Shown piece after piece: positions 1 to 7,547 of a stretch of DNA of 33,183 nt. Location of the stretch: NCBI GenBank assembly GCA_025354605.1, contig JANXMN010000094.1:1-33183 (forward strand), in the 5' to 3' direction. Below the pieces are notes generated by a model that was not told the origin of the DNA, made no database searches, and saw nothing but the letters and a program-made list of their open reading frames with translations. This stretch comes from Hymenobacter sp. (GTDB taxonomy: Bacteria; Bacteroidota; Bacteroidia; Cytophagales; Hymenobacteraceae). Position 1 is the first letter of the stretch. Each line of letters opens with the position of its first letter. The translations under genes and the position numbers were made by a program.

Positions 1-1260
1 GACGTGCCGCACGCTGAAGTGGGCACGCCCGACTACTCCGACCTGCCCCTGACCGAGTACCTCTCGGTGCTGGAAGTGCTCAACCCCATGCACCGCCTCT
101 GGAGCGACGGGCGCTGGAACAAGCTCACCGTGGCCCACGGCTGCTACTGGAAGCGCTGCTCATTCTGCGACGTGACCCTGGACTACATCAGCCGCTACGA
201 AACCGCGCCCAGCACTTTGCTGGTCGACCGCATCGAGCAGATTATCGCCCAGACCGGCCAGACCGGCTTTCACTTCGTGGACGAGGCCGCGCCGCCGCTG
301 GCTTTGCGCGAGCTGGCCATCGAGCTGCTCCGGCGTCGCGTGCCTATTACCTGGTGGGGCAACATCCGCTTCGAAAAAACCTTCTCGCCCGACCTATGCC
401 GCCTGCTGGCCGCCTCGGGCTGCATCGCGGTGAGCGGCGGCCTCGAAGTAGCCTCCGACCGGCTGCTGGCTTTGATGGAAAAAGGCGTGACTATCGCGCA
501 GGTAGCTCGCGTGGCCGACGGCTTCACTCAGGCCGGTATTATGGTGCATGCCTACCTGATGTACGGCTTCCCGACCCAGACCGCGCAGGAAACCATCGAC
601 AGCCTGGAAGTGGTGAGGCAGCTGTTCGCGGCCGGCGTGGTGCAGAGCGGCTACTGGCACCGCTTCTCGATGACGGCCCACTCGCCGGTGGGGAAAAACC
701 CGGCCAGGTATCAGGTGGCGGCCATTGGCCCCGAGCCGGCGGGCTTCGCCTGGAACGATTTGTGGCACGACGACCCCCGTGGCACCGACCACGAAGCCTT
801 CGGCCCCGGCTTGGCCAAGAGCCTCTACAACTACCTGCACGGCGTGGCCCTGGACGAGCCCCTCAGCTTCTGGTTCGATTTTAAAACGCCCCGGCCCACC
901 ACCCCGCGCCAGCTGGTGCCCCAGGCCCTGCAAGCCCCCGAAAAGCCCGATTTCGCCCGGCCCAATCAGCGCCTGTTCTGGCTGGGCAACGCCCCCGAAA
1001 TCCGCCTGGAAGCTGGCAAAAAAGCCCCGCGCGCTGTGCTCACCTGCTACGAGCAGGCCGAGGATTTCGAAGTAAAAACCACCGAGGCCGCCGGCCGCTG
1101 GCTGCACCAGCTGCTCACCCAGCTCAGCCACGACTACGACACCAAAGTGCTGCTGAAGGACGCGGCCGCCAGCTTCCCAGCCGCAGAAGGCGTTTTCGAA
1201 GCTTTCACGCAAACGCCCGCCTGGCAGCTATTGCGCGAAAAGGGCCTGCTGCTGCTGTAG
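1..1260 (+). CDS. Radical SAM protein, 5'-truncated by the window edge
   Basis: Open from the first base to a TAG at 1258-1260; the ATG at base 4 is probably internal, because the radical SAM cluster already lies about 47 residues in and members of this family usually carry an N-terminal, often B12-binding-like, domain. The cluster reads GCYWKRCSFCD (C47, C52, C55 from that ATG), a CX4CX2C spacing rather than the canonical CX3CX2C; related sequences with this GCYWKxCxFCD form are known among B12-binding-domain radical SAM proteins. A conserved aromatic two before the last Cys is present. Downstream segments such as WWGNIRFEK and MVHAYLMYGFPTQT fit the radical SAM barrel. The substrate is unknown. 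It converges on the minus-strand lipoprotein gene across 57 bp. Radical SAM membership is confident; the subfamily is not. Confidence 0.85.
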   Translation, partial: DVPHAEVGTPDYSDLPLTEYLSVLEVLNPMHRLWSDGRWNKLTVAHGCYWKRCSFCDVTLDYISRYETAPSTLLVDRIEQIIAQTGQTGFHFVDEAAPPLALRELAIELLRRRVPITWWGNIRFEKTFSPDLCRLLAASGCIAVSGGLEVASDRLLALMEKGVTIAQVARVADGFTQAGIMVHAYLMYGFPTQTAQETIDSLEVVRQLFAAGVVQSGYWHRFSMTAHSPVGKNPARYQVAAIGPEPAGFAWNDLWHDDPRGTDHEAFGPGLAKSLYNYLHGVALDEPLSFWFDFKTPRPTTPRQLVPQALQAPEKPDFARPNQRLFWLGNAPEIRLEAGKKAPRAVLTCYEQAEDFEVKTTEAAGRWLHQLLTQLSHDYDTKVLLKDAAASFPAAEGVFEAFTQTPAWQLLREKGLLLL

Positions 1261-1307
1261 CGTGGGCCACTGTAGCAGCAGGCGTTGGTGCCGGCGTAAA
1301 GCCCACG
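1261..1307. terminator. Weak convergent hairpin between radical SAM and lipoprotein genes
   Basis: CGTGGGC (1261-1267) can pair with GCCCACG (1301-1307) across a 33-nt loop in the 57-bp gap between two convergent genes. There is no T-tract, so intrinsic termination is doubtful. The left arm with its flank (GTAGCGTGGGCC) resembles the GTAGCGTGGAC arm of the dispersed inverted repeat near 28710, so this may be a decayed copy. Confidence 0.25.
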
Positions 1308-1317
1308 TAGCGGAGGA

Positions 1318-2373
1318 CTAGCGGTTGCGCAGCCAGCCCACCACCTCACCCGGCAGGCCGGGGCCGAATTTGGGGCCGAGGGCCGTGGGCACAAGCAGGT
1401 CGGGGCCGGTGCCGCGGTAGCTATGCACGGCCGAGCCGCGCCGGCCGGCCAGTGCCGTGCGCAGCGAAGCCGCTGCCGATGCAGCCTCAGTCCCGCCGTA
1501 CAGGCCCAGCATGGGCAGCTTGCGGCCGCGAACGGCAGCTCGGGCCCGGGCATCAAGGGCCGCATTCTGGGCCACGAAAAAGGCCACGCGGGGGCCGCCC
1601 GCCGCCGCGAGGGCCGGCAGCAGCGCCGTGGCGCGCGCGCCGGTAGCCCACACGCCCACGCTGGCCGTGTCGGCCCCGGCGGTGGCGCGCAGGCGTTGCA
1701 GCGCCAGTTGGAGCAGCGGGGTCTCACTGCTGGCAGATGCCGAGTCGGCCGGCGGGGGCAGCAGCAGCACGATGATGCCTGCGCGGGCCAGCGCATCGGC
1801 CCAGAGCGCGGCGGTGGGCGCGGTGGCGGCATCGGGCAGCAGGGCCAGGGCCGCGCCGGGGGTGTCGGTGTCGGTGGGGACAAACAGCCAGGCCGGGCCA
1901 CCCACCTGCGGCAGGGCCTGCACGCGGTAGGCGCTGGGGTCGGGCACGCCGCGCTTCAGCAGTATCAGCGGCACCTGGGTGGAGTCCACGGCCAGGGTGC
2001 CGCGCCAGAAGTCGCCGTCCAGCGTCAGGGTGAGCGTCTGGCCGGGGCGGGCGGGGCGCAGCAGGCGCAGCTGCTGGCCGGCCAGTAAAATGGTGTCGGC
2101 CACGAAGCTTAGCGTGGGCGCGCCGGGCACGGTCAGCTCGGCCTCGTAGTGGCCGGGGCGGGGGTGGCGAATATCCAGGGCGGCACGCAGCTCGGGCTGC
2201 CCGGCGGGCGTGAGGCCGCCCTGGTAGTGGCCCACCGGCGGGGTAGCGGGCGCATCGGCCGGGGCCTGCCGCGACTGGCACGCGCCCAGCAGCCCCAGCG
2301 CCCCCAAGGCCAGGCCGGTGAGTAGCCGAAAGCAGCGGCCGGGCCGGGAAGGCAGGAAATCGGGCATGGGCAT
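1318..2373 (-). CDS. Lipoprotein with a degenerate alpha/beta-hydrolase-like domain
   Basis: 351 aa from the ATG at 2373, 17 bp after the GNAT stop; the longer ORF start at 2523 would overlap the GNAT gene and encodes a non-protein-like Arg/Pro-rich stretch. The N-terminus is basic, then hydrophobic (LLTGLALGALGLLGAC) with an LGAC lipobox, so it is a predicted lipoprotein. Residues of roughly 35-140 form a beta-rich module (GHYQGGL... FWRGTLAVDSTQVPL) like the N-terminal domain of Bacteroidota alpha/beta hydrolases. The remainder looks like a dienelactone-hydrolase-type fold, but the expected nucleophile elbow GxSxG reads GVWATGARA, with no Ser at the elbow. It is therefore probably catalytically inactive or binding-only. 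It is the last gene of a three-gene minus-strand operon. The fold assignment is an inference from motif layout. Confidence 0.65.
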   Translation of the reverse strand: MPMPDFLPSRPGRCFRLLTGLALGALGLLGACQSRQAPADAPATPPVGHYQGGLTPAGQPELRAALDIRHPRPGHYEAELTVPGAPTLSFVADTILLAGQQLRLLRPARPGQTLTLTLDGDFWRGTLAVDSTQVPLILLKRGVPDPSAYRVQALPQVGGPAWLFVPTDTDTPGAALALLPDAATAPTAALWADALARAGIIVLLLPPPADSASASSETPLLQLALQRLRATAGADTASVGVWATGARATALLPALAAAGGPRVAFFVAQNAALDARARAAVRGRKLPMLGLYGGTEAASAAASLRTALAGRRGSAVHSYRGTGPDLLVPTALGPKFGPGLPGEVVGWLRNR

Positions 2374-2390
2374 GGCCAAATGTAAGGTCT

Positions 2391-2936
2391 TTAGCGGCCC
2401 GCCAGCCCCTTGCGCAGAATCAGGTCGATTTGCACGTCCTGGCCCAGGCGGAATTCGTGCTGGCCGATTTCGCGGAAGCCAAAGCGCTGGTAGAAGGCCC
2501 GGGCCCGCTCGTTTTTCTCCCACACGCCCAGTACCACCGCCGCGCAGTGCAGTTGCTCGGCCAGGGCCAGAATGCCGCGCATCAGGGCCGCGCCCAGGCC
2601 GGTGCCCTGCCAGTCGTCGCGCACGTAGAGACGTTCGATTTCGAGGCGGTCGGCCGCTTCCTGGCCTGCGGGCAGGCCCAGGGCCGAGTTGTCGCGCAGC
2701 TTGGCGTAGCCCACCAACTCGTTCTGCATGTGGGCCAGCAGAAAGGTGTTTTCGCGGTCCTGCAACTCAGCCATCTGAATATCAGGGCCAAAGTTTTCGG
2801 CCAGGTAGGCGGCCATGTCGGCGGCGGTGTTGGTGGCGGCGAAGGTGTCCTGGAAAGTCTGGCGGCCCAGGTCGGCCAACTGCGCGGCCGTGGCGGCGTT
2901 GGCCTTGGCCAGCGAGATGCGGAGGGGAGATGACAT
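2391..2936 (-). CDS. GNAT family N-acetyltransferase
   Basis: 181 aa. The acetyl-CoA binding motif A is clear: IERLYVRDDWQGTGLGAALM, containing the Q/RxxGxG/A signature (QGTGLG), followed by the motif-B-like helix and strand VVLGVWEKNERARAFYQRFGF, typical of GNATs. The N-terminal half (IQMAELQDRENTFLLA...VGYAKL) is the usual variable acceptor region. Full length for the family. The acceptor cannot be told from sequence; the layout resembles Bacteroidota relatives of spermidine/ribosomal N-acetyltransferases. It lies 27 bp downstream of the small membrane protein gene and 17 bp upstream of the lipoprotein gene, so co-transcription is likely. Confidence 0.92.
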   Translation of the reverse strand: MSSPLRISLAKANAATAAQLADLGRQTFQDTFAATNTAADMAAYLAENFGPDIQMAELQDRENTFLLAHMQNELVGYAKLRDNSALGLPAGQEAADRLEIERLYVRDDWQGTGLGAALMRGILALAEQLHCAAVVLGVWEKNERARAFYQRFGFREIGQHEFRLGQDVQIDLILRKGLAGR

Positions 2937-2963
2937 GGGGCAAAGGTCGGGAGTGGGCCCGAC

Positions 2964-3230
2964 TTACAGAATCTCGTTGGTGTTGGGGTTGCGGGCGTCG
3001 CCCTGGCCGCGCCGCATGCGCAGGCCCCAGCGCATCAGCAGGCCACTGGCCAGCAATGCCAGCAGGTTGAGGGACAGCAGGCCTACGGACAAGGCAGTGT
3101 CACCCTTATTCCAGCCGTAAAGCATTATCCCGATTTTCAGGAGCAGGCCCAGACCCAGCAAAGCGCCGCTGCATAGCAGCAGCAAGCCCACGAGGCGGTT
3201 GGTTGTGGGCGGAAGGGATGGAGTAGTCAT
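2964..3230 (-). CDS. Small two-TM membrane protein
   Basis: 88 aa from the ATG at 3230 (MTTPSLPP...). The ORF track start at 3392 is upstream of the likely gene; its extra 54 residues are low-complexity Arg/Pro sequence. Two hydrophobic segments (LVGLLLLCSGALLGLGLLL and VGLLSLNLLALLASGLLM) are separated by a short polar loop (YGWNKGDTA), with a basic tail RRGQGDARN that should be cytoplasmic. No family recognised. First gene of the minus-strand operon with the GNAT and lipoprotein genes; its promoter must lie in the 180-bp gap shared with the divergent Kelch gene. Confidence 0.65.
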   Translation of the reverse strand: MTTPSLPPTTNRLVGLLLLCSGALLGLGLLLKIGIMLYGWNKGDTALSVGLLSLNLLALLASGLLMRWGLRMRRGQGDARNPNTNEIL

Positions 3231-3320
3231 AGGGGGCAGGGGGCGGATGAATGGACAAGCACCAGGCGGGGCGGGGCGTCTCCGTGCTGGTACGGAGGCC
3301 AAATTACCTGCTGGTACGGA

Positions 3321-3351
3321 TTGCTGGCACAAATGGGGGCCGTCACCTTTG
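3321..3351 (+). promoter_or_regulatory. Bacteroidota-type promoter for the Kelch lipoprotein gene
   Basis: TTG at 3321-3323, a 20-nt spacer, and CACCTTTG at 3344-3351, one mismatch from the -7 consensus TAnnTTTG. Transcription would begin near 3358, giving a 5' leader of about 54 nt before the GTG at 3412. Confidence 0.5.
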
Positions 3352-3411
3352 CAGTAGCGCCCGCCATGCCTGGGCAGGCGGCTTTTATCCATTTACATTC
3401 CGGTATCTCTC

Positions 3412-4509
3412 GTGCTAAACCAATCCCGCTCCGTCCTGGCCGGCCTGCTGGCGCTGCTGAGCCTGAGCAGCTGCGAAAAGCTCGGCGACTACAATGCCAA
3501 GAACTTCGACCAGTTCGACCCCAACAGCCCCTTGCAGCTGATGACCGCGCCGCAGGTGCCTCGCAACGGGGCCGTGGCCACCCTCAACGACAACCGGGGC
3601 CTGCTCGTGGGCGGCATCGTGCCCTCCACGGCCAGCGGGGCCACCGACCCCGTTAATGACGTGGAAATCTATAACCCGGCCACTGACTCCTGGACCACCG
3701 TGGCCCCGATGGTGAAATTCCGCTCGTTTCCGGCCACCGCCACCGTGGCCGACGGCCGGGTGCTGGTAGTGGGCGACAACACCTCTTCCACCACGCCCAT
3801 CCGCAACGGGGCCGAAGTGTACGATGCCGGGGCCAACCGCTGGACCCCGCTGCCGGCCCCGGCCCTGGCGTACTACGAAGAGCCCGCCGCCCTGGGCCTG
3901 CGCGGCCCCGGCAACCGGGCCTTGCTCACGGGCAGCCTGGGCCTGGTGCTGCTGAACCTGGACACGGGCGTGGCCACCGTGGTGGCTGCCTTCAACGGCG
4001 CGCGCGGCGCGGCGCTGACCATGCTCAAGGACGGCCGCGTGCTGTGTACCTACGGCAACCGCTATTGGATTTACAATCCCGTCACCAACGTGAACCCTCC
4101 CGCCGCTTTCCTGCGCTATCCGCGCTACTTTGCCGGGGCCGTCACCGGCGACGACGGCCGCGTGTACATCGCGGGCGGCATCACGGGCGTGCTGCGCACG
4201 TTCAGCAGCGCCCCGGTGCGCGGCATCGAGGTGTTCGACCCCGACTCGGCCCGCCTGGTGCGCACGCCCGCTGGCCTGCAGCGCGAAGGCGGCTACGCCT
4301 GCGTGGGCATGTATCAGCGCGAGCAGCGCCTGCTCTATATGGCCGATGGCGGCGGCGATGCCCTCGTGGACCTCAACAGCAAGCGGTCCGTGGACCTGCT
4401 CCCGTTTCCGGCCGGCGCGCATTCGCGGCGCAGCGGGCAGCTCATCGATGGCCGCCTCATCGTGCTGCCCAACACCATTGTCGACCTCTCCAAATATCCC
4501 CGTCCCTAA
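3412..4509 (+). CDS. Kelch-repeat lipoprotein
   Basis: 365 aa with a GTG start; the signal sequence follows directly (SVLAGLLALLSLSSC), ending in an LSSC lipobox with Cys21, so the mature protein is a predicted lipoprotein. The body is a Kelch-type beta-propeller: repeats contain the pattern hydrophobic-x-GG then EIYNP/EVYDA/EVFDP...W (for example VNDVEIYNPATDSWTTVAP and NGAEVYDAGANRWTPLPAP). At least four blades are recognisable and the later ones are weaker. Propellers of this kind usually bind ligands or proteins at the cell surface; no ligand is indicated. It lies 3 bp upstream of the next gene, so the two are probably co-transcribed and may act as a pair at the outer membrane. Confidence 0.85.
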   Translation: MLNQSRSVLAGLLALLSLSSCEKLGDYNAKNFDQFDPNSPLQLMTAPQVPRNGAVATLNDNRGLLVGGIVPSTASGATDPVNDVEIYNPATDSWTTVAPMVKFRSFPATATVADGRVLVVGDNTSSTTPIRNGAEVYDAGANRWTPLPAPALAYYEEPAALGLRGPGNRALLTGSLGLVLLNLDTGVATVVAAFNGARGAALTMLKDGRVLCTYGNRYWIYNPVTNVNPPAAFLRYPRYFAGAVTGDDGRVYIAGGITGVLRTFSSAPVRGIEVFDPDSARLVRTPAGLQREGGYACVGMYQREQRLLYMADGGGDALVDLNSKRSVDLLPFPAGAHSRRSGQLIDGRLIVLPNTIVDLSKYPRP

Positions 4510-4512
4510 ACC

Positions 4513-5334
4513 ATGGCTTTCCCTTCCCGTTTCCTGTTGCTCCTGCTGTGGCCGCTGGCCTGGGCCTCCCCGGCGGCCGCCCAAAAATCGCCCCACGACG
4601 GCATGTACGTCGACCTGGGCTGGACCGTGGGCCAAACCGCCTACGCCACGCCCTACCGGGGTACGGCTGGTAGCCAGTATGCCCTCGGCCAGCCCTACTT
4701 CGGCTACACGGCCTATGGCGACAAGTTTATGCTCCAGTCCGATATCAGCGGCTGGGCTGATGCGCTGCGCGGCTACGTGCAGAAGCTTTCTAACAAGGAC
4801 TACAACGGCAGCGCGCTCAGCCACCACGCCGTGCAGAGCGGTGCCAACGGCTACGGCCGCGACATCAGCGTAGGCAGTTTTCTGTACGCCAAGGGCAGCC
4901 CGCACGTCAAAATCGGGGGCCAGGTGGCTTTCTATGAATTCGGGGTGGAGAGCGCTGACAACGTCGGGGTGCTACGCGAAAATCTCGAAACCCTGCTCGG
5001 CCTCAACCTGCACTACACGCGGGTGCTGGGCACCTCCTCGCACCTGCGAGTGAGTGTGTTCGGCGACCGCATCTTCCACCAGGGCGGCATCCGGGGCTAC
5101 GCCGGCACCGGCGAAGTAGAGCTGCGCCTGCACGTGGCCGGCGCGCTGAGCCTGCTGGCCGACTACCGGGTGCGCGAGCGGGCCTACGCCGGCCAGCACA
5201 CCGGCACGCCCTCACCCTTCACCCCCAACGACCCCAACCTGGTGTTCCCCTTCGGCCAGGCCACCGACAACCTGCCCACGCGCGCCCTCAGCCAGTCGCT
5301 CAACGTGGGCCTGGCCCTGCTGCTGGGAACCTGA
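4513..5334 (+). CDS. Exported protein, probable outer-membrane beta-barrel
   Basis: 273 aa. A clear Sec signal peptide (MAFPSRFLLLLLWPLAWASPAAAQ, cleavage after AAAQ) is followed by alternating hydrophobic/polar strands rich in Gly and aromatic residues (YVDLGWTVGQTAY, HVKIGGQVAFYEFGV, LLGLNLHYTRVLG, HLRVSVFGDRIF, AGALSLLADYRVRERAY, SQSLNVGLALLLGT), as in small outer-membrane barrels. No named family recognised. The start lies 3 bp after the stop of the Kelch lipoprotein gene, which suggests translational coupling. The barrel is inferred from strand periodicity only. Confidence 0.7.
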   Translation: MAFPSRFLLLLLWPLAWASPAAAQKSPHDGMYVDLGWTVGQTAYATPYRGTAGSQYALGQPYFGYTAYGDKFMLQSDISGWADALRGYVQKLSNKDYNGSALSHHAVQSGANGYGRDISVGSFLYAKGSPHVKIGGQVAFYEFGVESADNVGVLRENLETLLGLNLHYTRVLGTSSHLRVSVFGDRIFHQGGIRGYAGTGEVELRLHVAGALSLLADYRVRERAYAGQHTGTPSPFTPNDPNLVFPFGQATDNLPTRALSQSLNVGLALLLGT

Positions 5335-5360
5335 GTCTCGGCAGCTGCCCGCCCGCCGGG

Positions 5361-5391
5361 TTGCACGGCCGCTCGGCAGCGCGTACTTTTG
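5361..5391 (+). promoter_or_regulatory. Promoter of tRNA-Gly
   Basis: TTG at 5361-5363, a 20-nt spacer, then TACTTTTG at 5384-5391, a perfect match to the Bacteroidota -7 element TAnnTTTG. The tRNA begins 18 nt downstream. This is the clearest promoter in the window and supports assignment to Bacteroidota. Confidence 0.8.
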
Positions 5392-5409
5392 CCCTACCAA
5401 GTATTCCCC

Positions 5410-5482
5410 GCGAGAGTAGCTCAGTTGGTAGAGCATCAGCTTCCCAAGCTGAGGGTCGCGAGTTCGAACCTCGTTTCTCGCT
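5410..5482 (+). tRNA. tRNA-Gly (anticodon CCC)
   Basis: A complete cloverleaf can be folded by hand: acceptor GCGAGAG/TTCTCGC, D-arm GCTC-AGTTGGTA-GAGC, anticodon stem TCAGC/GCTGA with loop TTCCCAA (anticodon CCC at 5443-5445), 5-nt variable loop GGGTC, T-arm GCGAG-TTCGAAC-CTCGT, discriminator T. CCA is not encoded (the next bases are CA). It reads GGG codons. Confidence 0.95.
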
Positions 5483-5490
5483 CATTTAGA

Positions 5491-5530
5491 AACAGCCACT
5501 TAGCTTCATTGCTAAGTGGCTGTTTTGTTT
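5491..5530 (+). terminator. Strong intrinsic terminator after tRNA-Gly
   Basis: A perfect 14-bp stem, AACAGCCACTTAGC (5491-5504) and GCTAAGTGGCTGTT (5511-5524), with a 6-nt loop TTCATT and a T-rich tail TTGTTT. It starts 8 nt after the tRNA. Confidence 0.9.
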
Positions 5531-5643
5531 CTAGTTCATACGGCGGTTTACACAAGCCCGCTGTAAGGGTGAAGCAAGGCTTGCTGGTTGGGCGTAGCAC
5601 CTTGTGTAAGGTGCCGATAATTGAACTGCTGTTACGCACCGCC

Positions 5644-5680
5644 AAGCGCTGGCGTGCGTCTCTGACGCGTGCCAGCGCTT
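5644..5680 (-). terminator. Hairpin downstream of the NHL/T9SS pseudogene
   Basis: AAGCGCTGGC (5644-5653) pairs perfectly with GCCAGCGCTT (5671-5680), with partial further pairing inside the loop. It lies 20 bp beyond the pseudogene stop on the minus strand. There is no T-run, so it could be a transcript-stabilising hairpin instead. A smaller hairpin, GCACCTT-GTGT-AAGGTGC, sits at 5597-5614. Confidence 0.4.
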
Positions 5681-5700
5681 AGGGAAAGATTCGCAATAAG

Positions 5701-6557
5701 CTATTGAAGGACGACGCGCTGGGCCAGGGTGACACTGTCGGCCTGTAGGCGCAGAGTGTACACGCCCGGAGCCAGGCCGGCCGTTTCTATTGCGAACGGG
5801 GTGCCGGCGGCGGCCAATTGGCGGCGCACCGGCTGGCCCAGGGCGTTGAGCAGATTAACCTGTACCTGGCCGGTCGCGGCGGGCATCAGCACGGTGAAGG
5901 CGACGGAGGCCGGGTTGGGGTAGAGCAGCACCGCCGCGGCGGCTCGCGCGGCCCGCGTGGGCGTTGCGCTCGCGGGTGTCAGCTGGCGGATGCGCTTGTT
6001 CTGTTGGTCGGCAACGAAAACGTTGCCGCAGCCGTCGACGGCCACGCCAGTAAGTTGGGCGAACTAGGCGCTGGTGGCCGCCCCCCCGTCGCCGCGCTCA
6101 CTCGGCGGATGCGCTGGTTCCCTTCGTTCGTGATAAAGACGTTGCCGCTGCTATCGACGGCCACGCCACTAGGCCCTCTGAGCTGGGCGCTGGTGGCCGC
6201 CCCCCCGTCGCCGCTGGAGCCCCCCGTGTATAGTCCTCCCGGGCCCGTGCCGCCCAGTGTTGTCATCACGCCCGTCGCGCTCACTTGGCGAATGCGATGG
6301 TTATAATATTCGGCAATGAAGACGTTGCCGCGGCCGTCGACGGCCACGCCGAGAGGCTGATTGAGCTGGGCGCTGGTAGCAGGCCCCCCGTCGCCGCTAA
6401 AGCCTTGAGTACCGATGCCAGCCCGCGTGGTAATCGTGTAGGTTTGGGCAGCGGCGGGGGCCAGGGCGAGCCACATCTGGGCCAGCGCGGCCAGCCCCGC
6501 CCGCCGGGGCCAAGCCGCTCCTACGGGCACCAACAGGCTGCCAAGGTCGCGGCGCAA
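5701..6557 (-). pseudogene. Broken NHL-repeat protein with T9SS C-terminal sorting domain
   Basis: Two ORFs in different frames together encode one protein. The upstream part (start 6557) has a signal-like segment ending in LALAPAAAQ, then NHL repeats (GFSGDGGPATSAQLNQPLGVAVDGRGNVFIAEYYNHRIRQVS and a second copy). In the third repeat, near 6060-6110, the frame changes: the linker between RRVSA and GDGGAATSA found in the previous repeat is missing, and a TAG stands where the earlier repeats have Gln (TSA*FAQLTGVAVD). The downstream ORF (from 6045) resumes VDGCGNVFVADQQNKRIRQ and then a typical type IX sorting domain: LLYPNPAS...VNLLNALGQPV...LAPGVYTLRLQ. The original product would have been a secreted or surface-anchored propeller. 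Loss by recombination between repeats is an inference; sequencing error is a less likely alternative, since both a deletion and a stop are needed. Confidence 0.75.
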
Positions 6558-7109
6558 GTGGCCCGCACTGGGCCGCGAAGAAAACGTAGGGGTGTTTAAT
6601 AACTGAAAAAGATGTTAAAGCCGCCTGACCCAGACGGCCGGCTTTGGCAAAGCTAAACCACGTAAGTCCCTCTTTCAACCGGGCAGCCCCCTCGAAGCGG
6701 AAGCTGTTGAGAAAGGCGCCAGCCCCAATTTCGGCCCTTTCGGCGCGCTGCTGGCCATCGGGTTGGGCCTTGGTTAGTTACCAACCCAAACAGCCCCGAC
6801 GGCATAAGTTAAGTCGGCCCGTGTGGCGGGCGGCCCCTTGGTAAATCGGTACGGCTGAGGTGGCCGAAGCTAAGCCGAACACAATTGGGCTTGGCTTCGG
6901 TCAAGCTGGGGAAGCTGATGCCATAAGCGCCTCGGTGCATTTGCGCCGTTTGTCGGGCGATGCCCCGCTAGTTTTGATAGCCATAACAGAAGAAATAGAT
7001 GTCCTTCTTCTAACCGTTATTTCTTGGCCACCGCAGTAATGCCCTCGCAACGGTTCGGTATCATTGCCAAGGCGATTTCCTGCTGGTAGGGGAGCACAAG
7101 CCCTCTAAC
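6558..7109. other. Gene-poor stretch, possible gene remnant
   Basis: No convincing gene. On the minus strand about 6590-6760 reads as protein-like sequence (AFLNSFRFEGAARLKEGLT then WFSFAKAGRLGQAALTSF) without a credible start or partner; it may be the decayed end of a gene. The rest contains only short shadow ORFs, with several AT-rich patches (for example near 6970-7030). Confidence 0.4.
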
Positions 7110-7217
7110 CTCCTGACGTGGCTTTCGAGGCTCCTGACGAGCCTTCGGAAGTCACGTCAGGAGTCGCGCACACTACGTCAGGAGCCTCGGAAGCCGCGTC
7201 AGAAGCCGCGCAAGCTT
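7110..7217. repeat. 21-bp periodic repeat arranged as an inverted array
   Basis: The 9-mer CTCCTGACG occurs at 7110 and 7131, and its reverse complement CGTCAGGAG at 7155 and 7176, with CGTCAGAAG at 7197. Spacing is exactly 21 bp within each orientation. Units on opposite strands are nearly identical (CGTCAGGAGCCTCGAAAGCC versus CGTCAGGAGCCTCGGAAGCC), so the array can fold on itself. Short ORFs across it on both strands give 7-residue periodic peptides (TSGVAHT/TSGASEA), but none has other gene-like features. Confidence 0.6.
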
Positions 7218-7364
7218 TACCTGCCGGGGCGGCGGGCCAGGCAGCGGGCGCGGCGGCGGCAACGGGTGGGGCGGCAACGCCCGTTGCCATGAAAGGCTGA
7301 TTTTTTCGGTGCGCAACAGCAGTTACAACGAACCTTTTTAGGAAGTCGCCAAGAATTGCGAGAA

Positions 7365-7458
7365 CGTCATCCTGAGCTTGTCGAAGCATCTCTGCCGCTT
7401 CGTTGGGTCGATTGAATTATTACTGCGGTAGAGATGCTTCGACAAGCTCAGCATGACG
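7365..7458. repeat. Long REP-like inverted repeat
   Basis: Two 34-nt arms (7365-7398 and 7425-7458) are reverse complements with two mismatches, separated by a 26-nt AT-richer loop. The core CTGAGCTTGTCGAAGCATCT has no coding context. A diverged single arm of the same family occurs at 33071-33103, so this is a dispersed element rather than a local terminator. Confidence 0.8.
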
Positions 7459-7490
7459 TGCTTGATGACTTTCTAAACAGCTTCAACGCC

Positions 7491-7530
7491 AACGCGCCGG
7501 CCAGATATTGTCTGGCCGGCGCGTTGTTAT
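7491..7530. terminator. Terminator hairpin at the end of the immune-like operon
   Basis: A perfect 15-bp stem, AACGCGCCGGCCAGA (7491-7505) and TCTGGCCGGCGCGTT (7511-7525), with a 5-nt loop. It lies 22 bp beyond the stop of the minus-strand DRHyd/TRAFs-binding gene. The more T-rich tail (GTTATTTT) is on the plus-strand side, so it may act in both directions. Confidence 0.65.
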
Positions 7531-7547
7531 TTTCCCTGCCCTGCTAA

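Noticed and set aside
3415-4905. 496-aa minus-strand ORF opposite the Kelch gene
   Set aside because: Gly/Val/His-rich shadow spanning two plus-strand genes that have signal peptides and Kelch repeats.
7105-7389. 94-aa minus-strand ORF and 60-aa plus-strand ORF across the 21-bp inverted array
   Set aside because: Both are low-complexity Ala/Ser/Pro readings of a repeat; neither has a promoter or a conserved-looking domain.
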